A DNA stretch of 64,000 nucleotides from Bog-532 sp963833835 (GTDB lineage Bacteria; Actinomycetota; Actinomycetes; Streptosporangiales; Streptosporangiaceae): assembly GCA_963833835.1 (NCBI GenBank), contig CAWHZI010000004.1, forward strand, positions 248,001 through 312,000. Reading direction: 5' to 3'. The notes under the pieces were generated by a model. It was not told the DNA's origin. It saw only the letters and a list, made by a program, of their open reading frames with translations, and ran no database searches. The translations under genes were made by a program, and so were the position numbers. Positions 22,075-31,015 of the stretch are shown one piece after another. How positions within the stretch are numbered: the first letter of the stretch is position 1; every line of letters begins with the position of its first letter.

Positions 22075-24598
22075 CGTGCTCCTCGTCGGGTAGGGCTGGG
22101 GCGCCGCCGGGGACCAGGACCAGCGCCCCCGGACCGGCGTCGGCGCTGTCCTCCTGGACGTCGGCCGGGAGGTATACCCGGAACCGGGTCCCCTGGTCCA
22201 GCCGCTGCAGTTCGATCCGGCCGTGGTGGGCGTCGACGATGCCCTGGGCGATGGACAGGCCGAGCCCGGCCCCGCCGGTGCGGGTCCGGCGCCGGCGGCC
22301 TGCCTCGAACGGCGCGGCGGCCAGTTCGTCGGGAATGCCCGTACCGTCGTCGCGCACGCTGATCACGACCTCGGCCCCGGCCGCTTCGGCTGAGACCCAG
22401 ACCCGGGTGCCAGGCGGGTTGTGCCCGACCGCGTTGTTGATGAGGTTGACGAAGACCTGTTCCAGCCGGTCGTGATCGGCCCAGATCACCGGCAGATCCG
22501 GATCGCACTGGACCGAGACGGCGGCCGCGCCAGCCGGCGGCAGGCAGGCCACCGCGGCCTGCACCACCAGCGGCAGGTCGCACCAGTCGGGCTGCAGCCG
22601 CATCAGGCCCGATTCGATGGTGGAGAAGTCGAGCAGGTCGTCCACCAGGCGGCCGAGCCGGGCCGACTCGGCCGCGATGCGGTCGAGGAACCGGTCCTGG
22701 GAGGTCCGGTCCCAGGTGACGTCGGTCTGCATGAGGCTGGAGGCGTAGCCGCGGATGGCGGTGAGCGGGGTGCGCAGCTCGTGGCTCAGCCGGGACAGGA
22801 AGTCCCGCTGCAGCTCTCCGGACCGGCGCAGGGCGGCCGTTTCCTGATGGGCCAGCCCGGCCTCCTCGCGGTCCAGGGCCAGCCGCAGCGAGTGCGCGGC
22901 GTCTTCCATCAGCGCGATCTCTTCCTGGGCCGCCTTGGCGCTGGGCTGCTTCCAGCTGGCCAGCAGGACGGCCGACCCGTTGGCCGCGGTGAACGGGACC
23001 AGCCGGACCCGCCGTCCCCGGTCGCTGGTCAGCTGGCGGGGCATCCCGTCCGGGAAGGTCTCGGCCAGCATGTGATCGGCGGCGCTGCGCAGCGCGGGCG
23101 AGGCTTCGGCCGGGTCGCGGCCGGCCGACCCGGCGAAGGCCCGCCACCGCGGGTCCTCCCCGCCCGGCCGCGTGAGCAGGGCGACCTCGTCGGCCTGCAG
23201 GCCGTGCCGGAGGGCCTGGGCCGCGATGACCAGGCCCTCGGATACCTGAGCCGGCCCGGCCAGGTTCTCCAGCATCTCCCGGATCGTCTCCAGTACCCGG
23301 TTGCGCGCGGTGGCCTGCTCCAGCAGCCGGTCCCGTTCAATGGCGCTGGCTGCGTACCCGGCGTACAGCGTGACCAGCTGCAGCTCGTGCCGGTGCGGCA
23401 TGCCCCCCTCGGGCCGGAAGATGGTGATGATGCCGCTGAGGCCGCCGGGACCGGCCACCGGGACCGACCAGGAGCTGGCCACCCCGGCCCGCTCGGCCAG
23501 GCCGCTGAACCCGGTCCAGGCCGCGCTGGACTGCACGTCCGCCTCAATGACGGGCTTCTGGGTCGCGGCGGCCAGGCCGACCGGGCCGCCGCCCAGGCCG
23601 AACGGCAGCTGCGCCCACTGCGCGAGCTGGCCGGGCGTGAACCCGAGCGATGCGGCGCAGACCAGCGACTGGTCCGGGGCAACCGGCGAGTCCTGATCGG
23701 AGACCAGGTGGATGCACAGCTGCTCGGTGCCGAGCGCGGCACCGAGCGCGGACATGATCAGGGACAGGCTGGACGAGGGGTCGGCCGACACCAGCCGGTC
23801 GGCCAGCCCGTGCAGCCGGGTCAGCTGACGGCGGGCGGTGGAGTCGACCGGCTGGCCGGAGATCAGCGCCACCACGTCGTCCGGGTGCGTGCTGACCGGG
23901 TCCAGGTCGGCCACGATCCGGCCCTGACGCAGGATCACGATGCGGTCGGCCAGCCGGAACATCTGATCGATGTCGTGGCAGGCCAGCAGGATCGTGGTGC
24001 CCTTCTCCCGTAGCCCGGAGATCAGCTCCTCCACCTGGGCCGACTCCATCACCCCGAGCGCGGCGGTGGGCTCGTCCAGGGCCAGCAGCCGGGGCTTGCG
24101 GCCCATGGCCCGGGCCACCGCCACCAGCTGGCGCTGGCCTCCGGACAGCGAGCTGACCCGCCGGGTGGTGTCCCGCAACGGGATACCCAGGCTGTCGAGC
24201 TGGGACGCCGCCGTCCGGTGGAACCGGCTGTCGGAGAACATCATGCGGCGCGACTCCCGGCCGAGCAGCACGTTGGCGGCGATGTCGAGGTTCTCGCACA
24301 ACGCCAGGTCCTGCCAGACCACGGCCACGCCCTGCCGGGCGGCGGCGGCCGGGTCGGGGGTGATCCGGTGGCCGGAGATGTACACCTCACCCTGGGTGGG
24401 CATGATGTCCCCGGCGATGCAGCGGACCAGCGTCGTCTTGCCCGCGCCGTTCTCGCCGGCCAGCGCGATCAGCTCGCCGGGACGGACGGTCAGGCTCACG
24501 CCGTCCAGGGCCTGGACCGCCCCGTACCGGACGGACAGGCCGGACACGGACAGCAGCGGCATCACCGCTGGCTGGGCCAACTCGGGGGCTGCGACCAT
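22067..24598 (-). CDS. Sensor histidine kinase fused to an N-terminal sugar ABC ATPase
   Basis: 843 residues. Residues 14-250 are a complete ABC ATPase: Walker A GENGAGKTT at 48-56, Q-loop VWQDLALCENLDI, signature LSGGQRQL, Walker B LLALDEP, H-loop ACHD. Residues about 270-580 hold two GAF-like segments. Then come the HisKA H-box SRLSHELRTPL with phospho-His 606, the N-box VNLINNAVGHN, and G-boxes DDGTGI and GAGLGLSI. The catalytic residues I can identify are intact. No membrane segment is visible. The ATPase part closely resembles the standalone importer ATPase at 19023-19916. It could sit on the importer permease and report flux, but this is inference. No clear ribosome binding site precedes ATG 24598. 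Confidence 0.9.
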   Translation of the reverse strand: MVAAPELAQPAVMPLLSVSGLSVRYGAVQALDGVSLTVRPGELIALAGENGAGKTTLVRCIAGDIMPTQGEVYISGHRITPDPAAAARQGVAVVWQDLALCENLDIAANVLLGRESRRMMFSDSRFHRTAASQLDSLGIPLRDTTRRVSSLSGGQRQLVAVARAMGRKPRLLALDEPTAALGVMESAQVEELISGLREKGTTILLACHDIDQMFRLADRIVILRQGRIVADLDPVSTHPDDVVALISGQPVDSTARRQLTRLHGLADRLVSADPSSSLSLIMSALGAALGTEQLCIHLVSDQDSPVAPDQSLVCAASLGFTPGQLAQWAQLPFGLGGGPVGLAAATQKPVIEADVQSSAAWTGFSGLAERAGVASSWSVPVAGPGGLSGIITIFRPEGGMPHRHELQLVTLYAGYAASAIERDRLLEQATARNRVLETIREMLENLAGPAQVSEGLVIAAQALRHGLQADEVALLTRPGGEDPRWRAFAGSAGRDPAEASPALRSAADHMLAETFPDGMPRQLTSDRGRRVRLVPFTAANGSAVLLASWKQPSAKAAQEEIALMEDAAHSLRLALDREEAGLAHQETAALRRSGELQRDFLSRLSHELRTPLTAIRGYASSLMQTDVTWDRTSQDRFLDRIAAESARLGRLVDDLLDFSTIESGLMRLQPDWCDLPLVVQAAVACLPPAGAAAVSVQCDPDLPVIWADHDRLEQVFVNLINNAVGHNPPGTRVWVSAEAAGAEVVISVRDDGTGIPDELAAAPFEAGRRRRTRTGGAGLGLSIAQGIVDAHHGRIELQRLDQGTRFRVYLPADVQEDSADAGPGALVLVPGGAPALPDEEHDA

Positions 24599-24725
24599 TC
24601 ATTCATTGTGTGGCAGTTGGATCAGTGGTCAACCCATCGCCCCGGCTATGACTCCCACGAGCGGCCCCGGGCGCTATGGTTTGGTCCGAGGCCCCGCGCT
24701 GGGAACGAGGGATGAGGACGGCGCG
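24599..24725. promoter_or_regulatory. Divergent promoter region between two sensor kinases
   Basis: The 127-bp gap separates the ABC-kinase operon (minus) from the hybrid kinase (plus). TATGGT at 24675-24680 could be a plus-strand -10 element. GAGGA just upstream of ATG 24726 is the ribosome binding site. Both operons can be coregulated from here. Confidence 0.45.
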
Positions 24726-27700
24726 ATGAACGAGACCGGACGCGCCGAACCCGCCCCTGACCAGCCAGGTGGTGCGCTGTTCCCCGGCGACGGCGAGATG
24801 GTCCGCCGGATGCGCGCCCATCCGTGGTCGGACTCTGGACTGGGCGATCCCGGTGACTGGCCGGCCAGCCTGCGGGACGCGGTCCGGATCTGCCTGACCT
24901 CGCGGTTCCCCATGATTGTGTGGTGGGGCCCAGACCTCCAGTTCTTCTACAACGACGCCTACCTGCCGCTGCTGGGCAGCAAGCATCCCGCCCTGGGCAA
25001 GCCGGGCGAGGTGGTGTGGAGCGAGATCTGGGGCACCATCGGCCCGATGCTGGCCTCGGTGATCTCCAGTGGCCAGGCCACCTGGTCCGAGGACCTGCTG
25101 CTGCCGATGAACCGGCACGGCTACTGGGAAGAGACCTACTGGACCTATTCCTACAGCCCGCTGCACGACGACGACACCGGTGTGGTGCGGGGCGTGTTCA
25201 CCGCGGTCAGCGACACCACGCAGCGGGTCGTGGGCGAGCGCCGGCTGGCCGCGCTGCAGGACCTGGGCTCACTGGCCGGCCGCGCGCGCAGCGCGGCTGA
25301 AGCGGCCGAGCTGGTCGGCGACGCGCTGACCAGAGCCGCGGCGGACGTCCCGTTCGCCGCCATCTACCTGCGCAAGCCGGGCACGGACGAGATCGCGCTG
25401 ACCGCCACCAGCCCGCCCGGTGCGGCCCCGGTGCCACTGGCCGACGGCCCGGGAGACTGGCCCGCGGGCGACGTGCTGCGCAGCGGCCAGCCGGTCACGG
25501 TGTCCGACGCGGGCGAGCGGTTCCCCGGCCTGCCACCGGGTGGCTGGGAGACCTCGCCGACCCAGGCCATGGTGCTGCCGCTGACCGGCGAGCCCGGCGG
25601 CCAGACCGTCGGGGTGATGGTGCTCGCGGCCAGCGGCGGCCGGGCCCTGGACGAGGCCTACCGGTCATTCCTGAGCCTGGTCGCCCAGCAGACGGCGGCG
25701 CTGGTCAACGGGGCCATCGCCTATCAGGTCCAGCAGCGGCGGGCCGAGGAACTGGCCGAGCTGGACCGGGCCAAGACCACGTTCTTCTCCAACGTCAGCC
25801 ACGAGTTCCGCACCCCGCTCGCCCTGATCATGGGGCCGCTGGAGGAGCTGCGCGGCCGGCTGGGGGACGCGGACGAGACCGCCCGGCAGGAGCTGGACGT
25901 CATCCACCGCAACGGGCTGCGGCTGGGCAAGCTGGTGAACACGCTGCTGGACTTCTCCCGGATCGAGGCGGGCCGGATGCAGGCCCGGTACGAGCCGGTC
26001 GACCTGGCCGCGTTCACCGCCGACCTGGCCAGCGTGTTCCGCTCGTCGATGGAGCGGGCCGGGCTGACGTACCGGGTGGACTGCCCCGAGCTGCCCCAGC
26101 CGGTCTACATCGACCAGGAGATGTGGGAGAAGGTCGTACTCAACCTGGTCAGCAACGCGCTGAAGTTCACCTTCGAGGGGACCATCAGCGTCACGCTCCG
26201 CCCGGACGGCGACCACGCCCTGCTGCGCGTAGCCGACACTGGCGTCGGGGTCGCCCCGGCCGAGATGCCCCGCCTGTTCGAGCGGTTCCACCGCATCCCG
26301 AACTCGCGGTCGCGTTCCAACGAGGGCAGCGGCATCGGGCTGGCGCTGGTGCGCGAGCTGGTCGGCCTGCACGGCGGCACGATCAGCGCCCAGAGCAGCG
26401 AGGGAGCGGGGACCGAGTTCACGATCCGGCTGCCGTTCGGCCGGGATCACCTGCCGCCCGCCCACGTGGCCGAGGCGGCCGCGGCCGGCACGGTGTCTGC
26501 GGCGGCCGACCCGTTCCTGGCCGAGGCACTGCGCTGGCTGCCGGACGGCGGGATGGGGACGGGCCCCCTGCCCGTCGCCGGCACCGCCGTCGCCGGCGCC
26601 GTCGCCGGTGCGCCTGCGACCGGCTCGACCGCCCCGGAGTGGCCCGGCTCCGGCGACCGGGCCCGGGTCTTGCTGGCCGACGACAACGCCGACATGCGGG
26701 AGTACCTGCAGCGGCTGCTCGGGGTCCGGTACGAGGTCACCGCGGTGGCGGATGGGCTCGCCGCGCTGGATGCGATCCGGGCCGACCCCCCGGACCTGGT
26801 CATCAGCGACGTGATGATGCCCGGCCTGGACGGCCTGGCCCTGGTGGCCGCGCTGCGGTCCGAGCCGCGGACCGCGGACGTGCCGGTCCTGCTGCTGTCG
26901 GCCCGGGCCGGCCAGGAGGCCGCGATCGAGGGTCTGGGGGCGGGTGCCGACGACTACCTGGTCAAGCCGTTCTCGGCCGCGGAACTGCTGGCCCGGGTCC
27001 GGGCCAACGTGGAGCTGGCCCGGCTGCGCACCCACCACGCCCGCTGGCGCGCGGCGCTGATCGACTCCCTGCACGAGGCGTTCTTCCTGTGCGACGAGAG
27101 CGGCGCGGTGGTCGAGATCAACGCGGCCTTCACCGACATCCTCGGCTACGGCCCGGAGGGCCTGCCGTACCCGGCCGAGCACGTCTGGTGGCCCCAGCCG
27201 GACGCCGATCCGGAGGCCTACCGTGAGGTCAGCGAGGCCTTCGGCCAGCTGATGGCGCAGAGCCGGGGCAGCTTCGTCGCGCCGGTCACCCACCGCGACG
27301 GCCATCGGCTGTGGGTGGCAGCCAGCTTCAACGAGGCCAGCGACCCGGATACCGGGCGGCGCCTGGTGGTCGGCACCCTGCGGGACATCACCGCCGAGCG
27401 GTACGCGGGACAGCGCGAGCAGGCCCTGGCGGCCATGGGCCTGCTGCTGTCCCGGGCCACCAGCCTGCCGCAGGCTCTCCAGGGCGCGCTGAACGAGCTG
27501 CGGCGGCTCTGGCACGCCCGCCGCGCGCTCGCCGTGGCCTGGGCTGGCCACGACCAGCCGACCGTGCTGTCCACCGACCCGGAGACCGGCTGGAGCGACC
27601 TGCCCGGATCGCTCCGGGAGGCCATGTCCGCGCTGCGGCGGCAGCCGGTGCTGGTCCCGGCCGACATCGGCGACCACTCGGTCGGGATCACGGTGGAGTA

Positions 27701-28916
27701 CCCGCTGGGCCTGCTGGCCGTCTCGATCGACCCGGACCCGGCCCGGCCGTTCACCGCGGAGGACCGCGCGCTGCTGGCCTTGCTGTGCGGTTACCTGGGC
27801 CAGGCTCTGCACCGGGTGCACCAGAGCGACCAGCAGCGGGAGACGGCCCTGGTGCTGCAGCGGGCCATCCTCGGGCCGGCCCGGCTCCCGGACGGCTTCG
27901 CGGCCCGGTACGAGCCGGCCAGCCGCCCCCTGGAGGTCGGCGGCGACTGGTTCGACATCGTGGAGCTACCGGACGGCCGGACCGGGATCGTGGTCGGTGA
28001 CTGCGTGGGTCACGGGCTGGACGCGGCCACCGTGATGGGGCAGCTCCGCAGCGCCTGCCGGGCCCTGCTGCTGCAGGACGCGAGCGCCGCGCAGACGCTG
28101 AGCGCCATGGACCGGTTCGCGGCGCTGATCCCCGGGGCGATCTGCAGCACGGTGTTCTGCGGCATCCTCGACGCGGCGGCGGGCCGGCTGACCTACAGCA
28201 GCGCGGGTCATCCGCCCGGCATCCTGGGCCTCCCGGACGGCCGGATCGAGCTGCTCAACGGGGGCCGGTCGTTCCCCCTCGCCGTCCGGCCGGCCATCCA
28301 GCGGACCGAAGCGAGCTGCGCCGTGCCGGCCCGGGCCACGCTGCTGCTGTACACCGACGGCCTGGTCGAGCGCCGCCGCCAGTCCATCAACTCCGGCATC
28401 GCCCAGGCCGGGTCGGCCCTGCTGGACGGGGGTGCCACCACGGTGGAGGACCTGGCCAGCGGGCTGATGACCACGATGGCCCCGGACGGCGGCTACGAGG
28501 ACGACGTAGCCTTCGTGCTGTACCGGCACCCCGCCCCGCTGGAGCTGGACTTCGTAGCCGACTCGGGTCAGCTCGCGCCGGTCCGCGCCGCGCTCCGGGA
28601 CTGGCTGCGGCGCTGCGACCTCAGCCAGCGGACGATCCAGGACGTCCTGGTCGCGGTGGGCGAAGCCTGCGCCAACGCCATCGAGCACGGTCACCGGTTC
28701 GCTCCGGGCCAGCAGATACGGCTCCGCGCCGCAGCCACCGCCAGCCAGCTTCGCCTGACCGTCACCGACAGCGGCCGGTGGAAGGCGTCGGCGCCGGACG
28801 CCAACCCGCACCGTGGCCACGGCATCGCGCTGATGCGGGCGCTCATGCAGCAGGTCACCATCGAGCCGGGAGACACCGGTACCACCGTCGACATGCAGCT
28901 CGGGATCACGTCATGA
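24726..28916 (+). CDS. Hybrid sensor kinase with receiver, SpoIIE phosphatase and RsbW-like kinase domains
   Basis: 1396 residues from ATG 24726 (GAGGA at proper spacing); the frame is open further upstream but only as the antisense of the ABC domain. Order: PAS (about 40-165), GAF (180-330), HisKA with NVSHEFRTPL and phospho-His 359, HATPase with N-box Asn 477 and GSGIGLAL, receiver with Asp 695 (ISDVMMPG), PAS (775-890), GAF-like, PP2C/SpoIIE with GGDWFD (metal Asp 1074) and GDCVGHG, and a C-terminal anti-sigma HATPase with N-box Asn 1317 (ACANAIEHG). It combines two-component and partner-switching outputs. It overlaps the STAS gene by ATGA. No membrane segment. Confidence 0.93.
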   Translation: MNETGRAEPAPDQPGGALFPGDGEMVRRMRAHPWSDSGLGDPGDWPASLRDAVRICLTSRFPMIVWWGPDLQFFYNDAYLPLLGSKHPALGKPGEVVWSEIWGTIGPMLASVISSGQATWSEDLLLPMNRHGYWEETYWTYSYSPLHDDDTGVVRGVFTAVSDTTQRVVGERRLAALQDLGSLAGRARSAAEAAELVGDALTRAAADVPFAAIYLRKPGTDEIALTATSPPGAAPVPLADGPGDWPAGDVLRSGQPVTVSDAGERFPGLPPGGWETSPTQAMVLPLTGEPGGQTVGVMVLAASGGRALDEAYRSFLSLVAQQTAALVNGAIAYQVQQRRAEELAELDRAKTTFFSNVSHEFRTPLALIMGPLEELRGRLGDADETARQELDVIHRNGLRLGKLVNTLLDFSRIEAGRMQARYEPVDLAAFTADLASVFRSSMERAGLTYRVDCPELPQPVYIDQEMWEKVVLNLVSNALKFTFEGTISVTLRPDGDHALLRVADTGVGVAPAEMPRLFERFHRIPNSRSRSNEGSGIGLALVRELVGLHGGTISAQSSEGAGTEFTIRLPFGRDHLPPAHVAEAAAAGTVSAAADPFLAEALRWLPDGGMGTGPLPVAGTAVAGAVAGAPATGSTAPEWPGSGDRARVLLADDNADMREYLQRLLGVRYEVTAVADGLAALDAIRADPPDLVISDVMMPGLDGLALVAALRSEPRTADVPVLLLSARAGQEAAIEGLGAGADDYLVKPFSAAELLARVRANVELARLRTHHARWRAALIDSLHEAFFLCDESGAVVEINAAFTDILGYGPEGLPYPAEHVWWPQPDADPEAYREVSEAFGQLMAQSRGSFVAPVTHRDGHRLWVAASFNEASDPDTGRRLVVGTLRDITAERYAGQREQALAAMGLLLSRATSLPQALQGALNELRRLWHARRALAVAWAGHDQPTVLSTDPETGWSDLPGSLREAMSALRRQPVLVPADIGDHSVGITVEYPLGLLAVSIDPDPARPFTAEDRALLALLCGYLGQALHRVHQSDQQRETALVLQRAILGPARLPDGFAARYEPASRPLEVGGDWFDIVELPDGRTGIVVGDCVGHGLDAATVMGQLRSACRALLLQDASAAQTLSAMDRFAALIPGAICSTVFCGILDAAAGRLTYSSAGHPPGILGLPDGRIELLNGGRSFPLAVRPAIQRTEASCAVPARATLLLYTDGLVERRRQSINSGIAQAGSALLDGGATTVEDLASGLMTTMAPDGGYEDDVAFVLYRHPAPLELDFVADSGQLAPVRAALRDWLRRCDLSQRTIQDVLVAVGEACANAIEHGHRFAPGQQIRLRAAATASQLRLTVTDSGRWKASAPDANPHRGHGIALMRALMQQVTIEPGDTGTTVDMQLGITS

Positions 28917-29215
28917 CCACACCGCTCACGCTGTCCACGAACCGCCGCCCGGACGGCAGCCAGGTGCTGACGGCCGACGGCGAGATCGACATGAGCAACG
29001 CCGGCCAGCTGGGCGACGCACTGGCTCAGACCGGGGACGGCCCGGTGGTCGTCGACCTGACCTCGGTCGGGTACCTGGATAGCGCCGGCCTGACCGTGCT
29101 GTTCACGCACGCGGACCACATCGAGCTGGTCGTCACCTCGCTGCTGGCCCCGGTGCTGACCATCTGCGGGCTGTCCGAGATCACCCAGGTGCGGGACGGC
29201 CAGCGCAGCGCCTAG
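28913..29215 (+). CDS. STAS-domain anti-sigma factor antagonist
   Basis: 100 residues, one STAS domain. The phosphorylatable Ser is S57 in GYLDSAGLTVLF, matching SpoIIAA/RsbV. ATGA coupling to the hybrid kinase suggests that the kinase's RsbW-like domain phosphorylates this Ser and its PP2C domain removes the phosphate. The sigma factor released is not encoded nearby. Its stop codon overlaps the stop of the converging dehydratase gene within a shared CTAG. Confidence 0.92.
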   Translation: MTTPLTLSTNRRPDGSQVLTADGEIDMSNAGQLGDALAQTGDGPVVVDLTSVGYLDSAGLTVLFTHADHIELVVTSLLAPVLTICGLSEITQVRDGQRSA

Positions 29216-30927
29216 TGGGACTCCCGCTCGACCATGTGCCCGGTGGCCCCGCGCAGGAAGTCCAGATCGGCCCCGTCCTCGGCCCCCTGCACGCTGTTGA
29301 CGTACAGCAGTTCCCAGCCCCGCCGCGGCTTGGCCACCGCGTCCGCCATGGCCTGCGCCACCGGTCGCTCCCGCAGTTCGTCCTCGCTCAGCTCCACGTC
29401 GACCCGGCGGCCGGGCACGTCCAGCACGATCCAGTCACCGGTCCGGATCTTGCTCAGCGGGCCGCCCGCCGCGCCCTCGGGTGAGACGTGCAGGACCACG
29501 GTCCCGTAGGCGGTACCGCTCATCCGGCCGTCGCAGATGCGGACCATGTCCCGGACGCCTTCGCGCGCCAGCTTGGCCGGCATCGGCATGTTCGACACCT
29601 CGGGCATGCCCGGGTAGCCCCTCGGGCCGCAGCCGCGCAGCACCAGGACCGAGTCGGCGTCCACGTCCAGATCCTCGTCGTCCAGCCGGGTGTGCAGGTC
29701 CTCGATCGAGTCGAACACCACGGCCCGGCCGCGGTGCTGCAGCAGGTGCGCCGACGCGGCGGCCGGCTTGATGACCGCCCCGTTGGGGGCCAGGTTGCCG
29801 CGCAGCACCGCGATGCCGGCCGCGTCCTGGACCGGCTTGTTCCGGACCGCGATGACCTCGCGGTCCCAGATCTGGGCCTCACCCAGGTAGTCGGTCAGCG
29901 GCAGCCCGGTGACGGTCAGCGCAGCCGGGTCGAGCAGGTCCTTGACCTCCCGCAGCACGGCCAGCAGCCCGCCGGCCCGGTGGAAGTCCTCCATCAGGAA
30001 CTGCCCGGCCGGCTGCAGGTTGACCAGCAGCGGCACGTCGGAGCCGATGCGGTCGAAGTCGTCCAGGGTGAGCGGGATCCCCAGCCGTCCGGCGATGGCC
30101 AGCAGGTGCACCACGGCGTTGGTCGACCCGCCCAGCGCGGCCAGGGCGACGATGGCGTTGTGGAACGAAGCCGCCGTCAGCACCTGGCTGGGCCTGCGCT
30201 CGACCTGCACCATTTCCACGGCCAGCTTGCCGGTGCCGTGGGCCTGGGACAGCAGCCGGCTGTCCGGCGCGGGCAGCCCGGCCGTGCCCGGCACCGTGGT
30301 CCCGAGCACCTCGGCCAGCAGCCCCATGGTCGAGGCCGTGCCCATGGTGTTGCAGTGGCCCCGGCTCCGGATCATCGACGATTCGGCGGCCATGAAATCG
30401 GCCTGGGACAGCTTGCCACCCCGTACGTCCTCACTCAGCCGCCACACGTCGGTGCCGCAGCCGAGCGGGGCGCCGCGGAAGGTGCCGGTCAGCATCGGGC
30501 CGCCGGGGACCACGATCGCGGGCAGGTCCACCGACGCGGCCCCCATGAGCAGGGCGGGGATGGTCTTGTCGCACCCGCCGAGCAGCACCACACCGTCGAT
30601 CGGGTTGGCCCGGATCATCTCCTCGATGGCCATGGCGGCCATGTTCCGCCACAGCATCGCGGTCGGGCGGACGTTGGTTTCGCCCAGCGACACCACCGGC
30701 ATCTCCAGCGGAACTCCGCCCGCCTCCCACACCCCGGCCGCGACATGCTGGGCCACCTCGGTCAGGTGCCGGTTGCACGGCACCAGGTCGGACGCGGTGT
30801 TCGCGATCGCGATCTGAGGCCGGCCGGTGAACGCCGAGTCGGGCAGCCCACGGCGCATCCAGGCCCGGTGGAGGAAGCCGTCACGGTCGTTGCCGCCGTA
30901 CCAGTGATTGCTGCGCAGATCGGTCAT
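29212..30927 (-). CDS. IlvD/Edd-family dehydratase (sugar-acid type)
   Basis: About 571 residues. I chose ATG 30927 (MTDLRSNHWYGGNDRDGF), which matches starts of L-arabinonate/D-xylonate dehydratases and has GGGAG upstream; ATG 30972 is an in-frame alternative. Iron-sulfur cysteines lie in GGCDKTIPALLMGA and SRGHCNTMGTAST. The C-terminal domain has MPEVSNMPMPAKL. The enzyme removes water from an aldonic acid to give a 2-keto-3-deoxy acid. Divergent from a zinc dehydrogenase gene, it suggests a non-phosphorylative sugar oxidation route served by the nearby importer. Dihydroxy-acid dehydratase is less likely. Confidence 0.88.
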   Translation of the reverse strand: MTDLRSNHWYGGNDRDGFLHRAWMRRGLPDSAFTGRPQIAIANTASDLVPCNRHLTEVAQHVAAGVWEAGGVPLEMPVVSLGETNVRPTAMLWRNMAAMAIEEMIRANPIDGVVLLGGCDKTIPALLMGAASVDLPAIVVPGGPMLTGTFRGAPLGCGTDVWRLSEDVRGGKLSQADFMAAESSMIRSRGHCNTMGTASTMGLLAEVLGTTVPGTAGLPAPDSRLLSQAHGTGKLAVEMVQVERRPSQVLTAASFHNAIVALAALGGSTNAVVHLLAIAGRLGIPLTLDDFDRIGSDVPLLVNLQPAGQFLMEDFHRAGGLLAVLREVKDLLDPAALTVTGLPLTDYLGEAQIWDREVIAVRNKPVQDAAGIAVLRGNLAPNGAVIKPAAASAHLLQHRGRAVVFDSIEDLHTRLDDEDLDVDADSVLVLRGCGPRGYPGMPEVSNMPMPAKLAREGVRDMVRICDGRMSGTAYGTVVLHVSPEGAAGGPLSKIRTGDWIVLDVPGRRVDVELSEDELRERPVAQAMADAVAKPRRGWELLYVNSVQGAEDGADLDFLRGATGHMVERESH

Positions 30928-31015
30928 CGTTTCGCTGCTCCCGGCAATTCGCTCTAATATGCGGAACGCCATGGACGTTACCCCTGCGCAAGAACCGCGG
31001 ATCAGGTAGCCCGGC

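Noticed and set aside
23970..24725. Longer N-terminus of the hybrid kinase, giving 1648 residues
   Set aside because: The extra part is the complement of the ABC ATPase domain on the other strand; ATG 24726 has a proper ribosome binding site.
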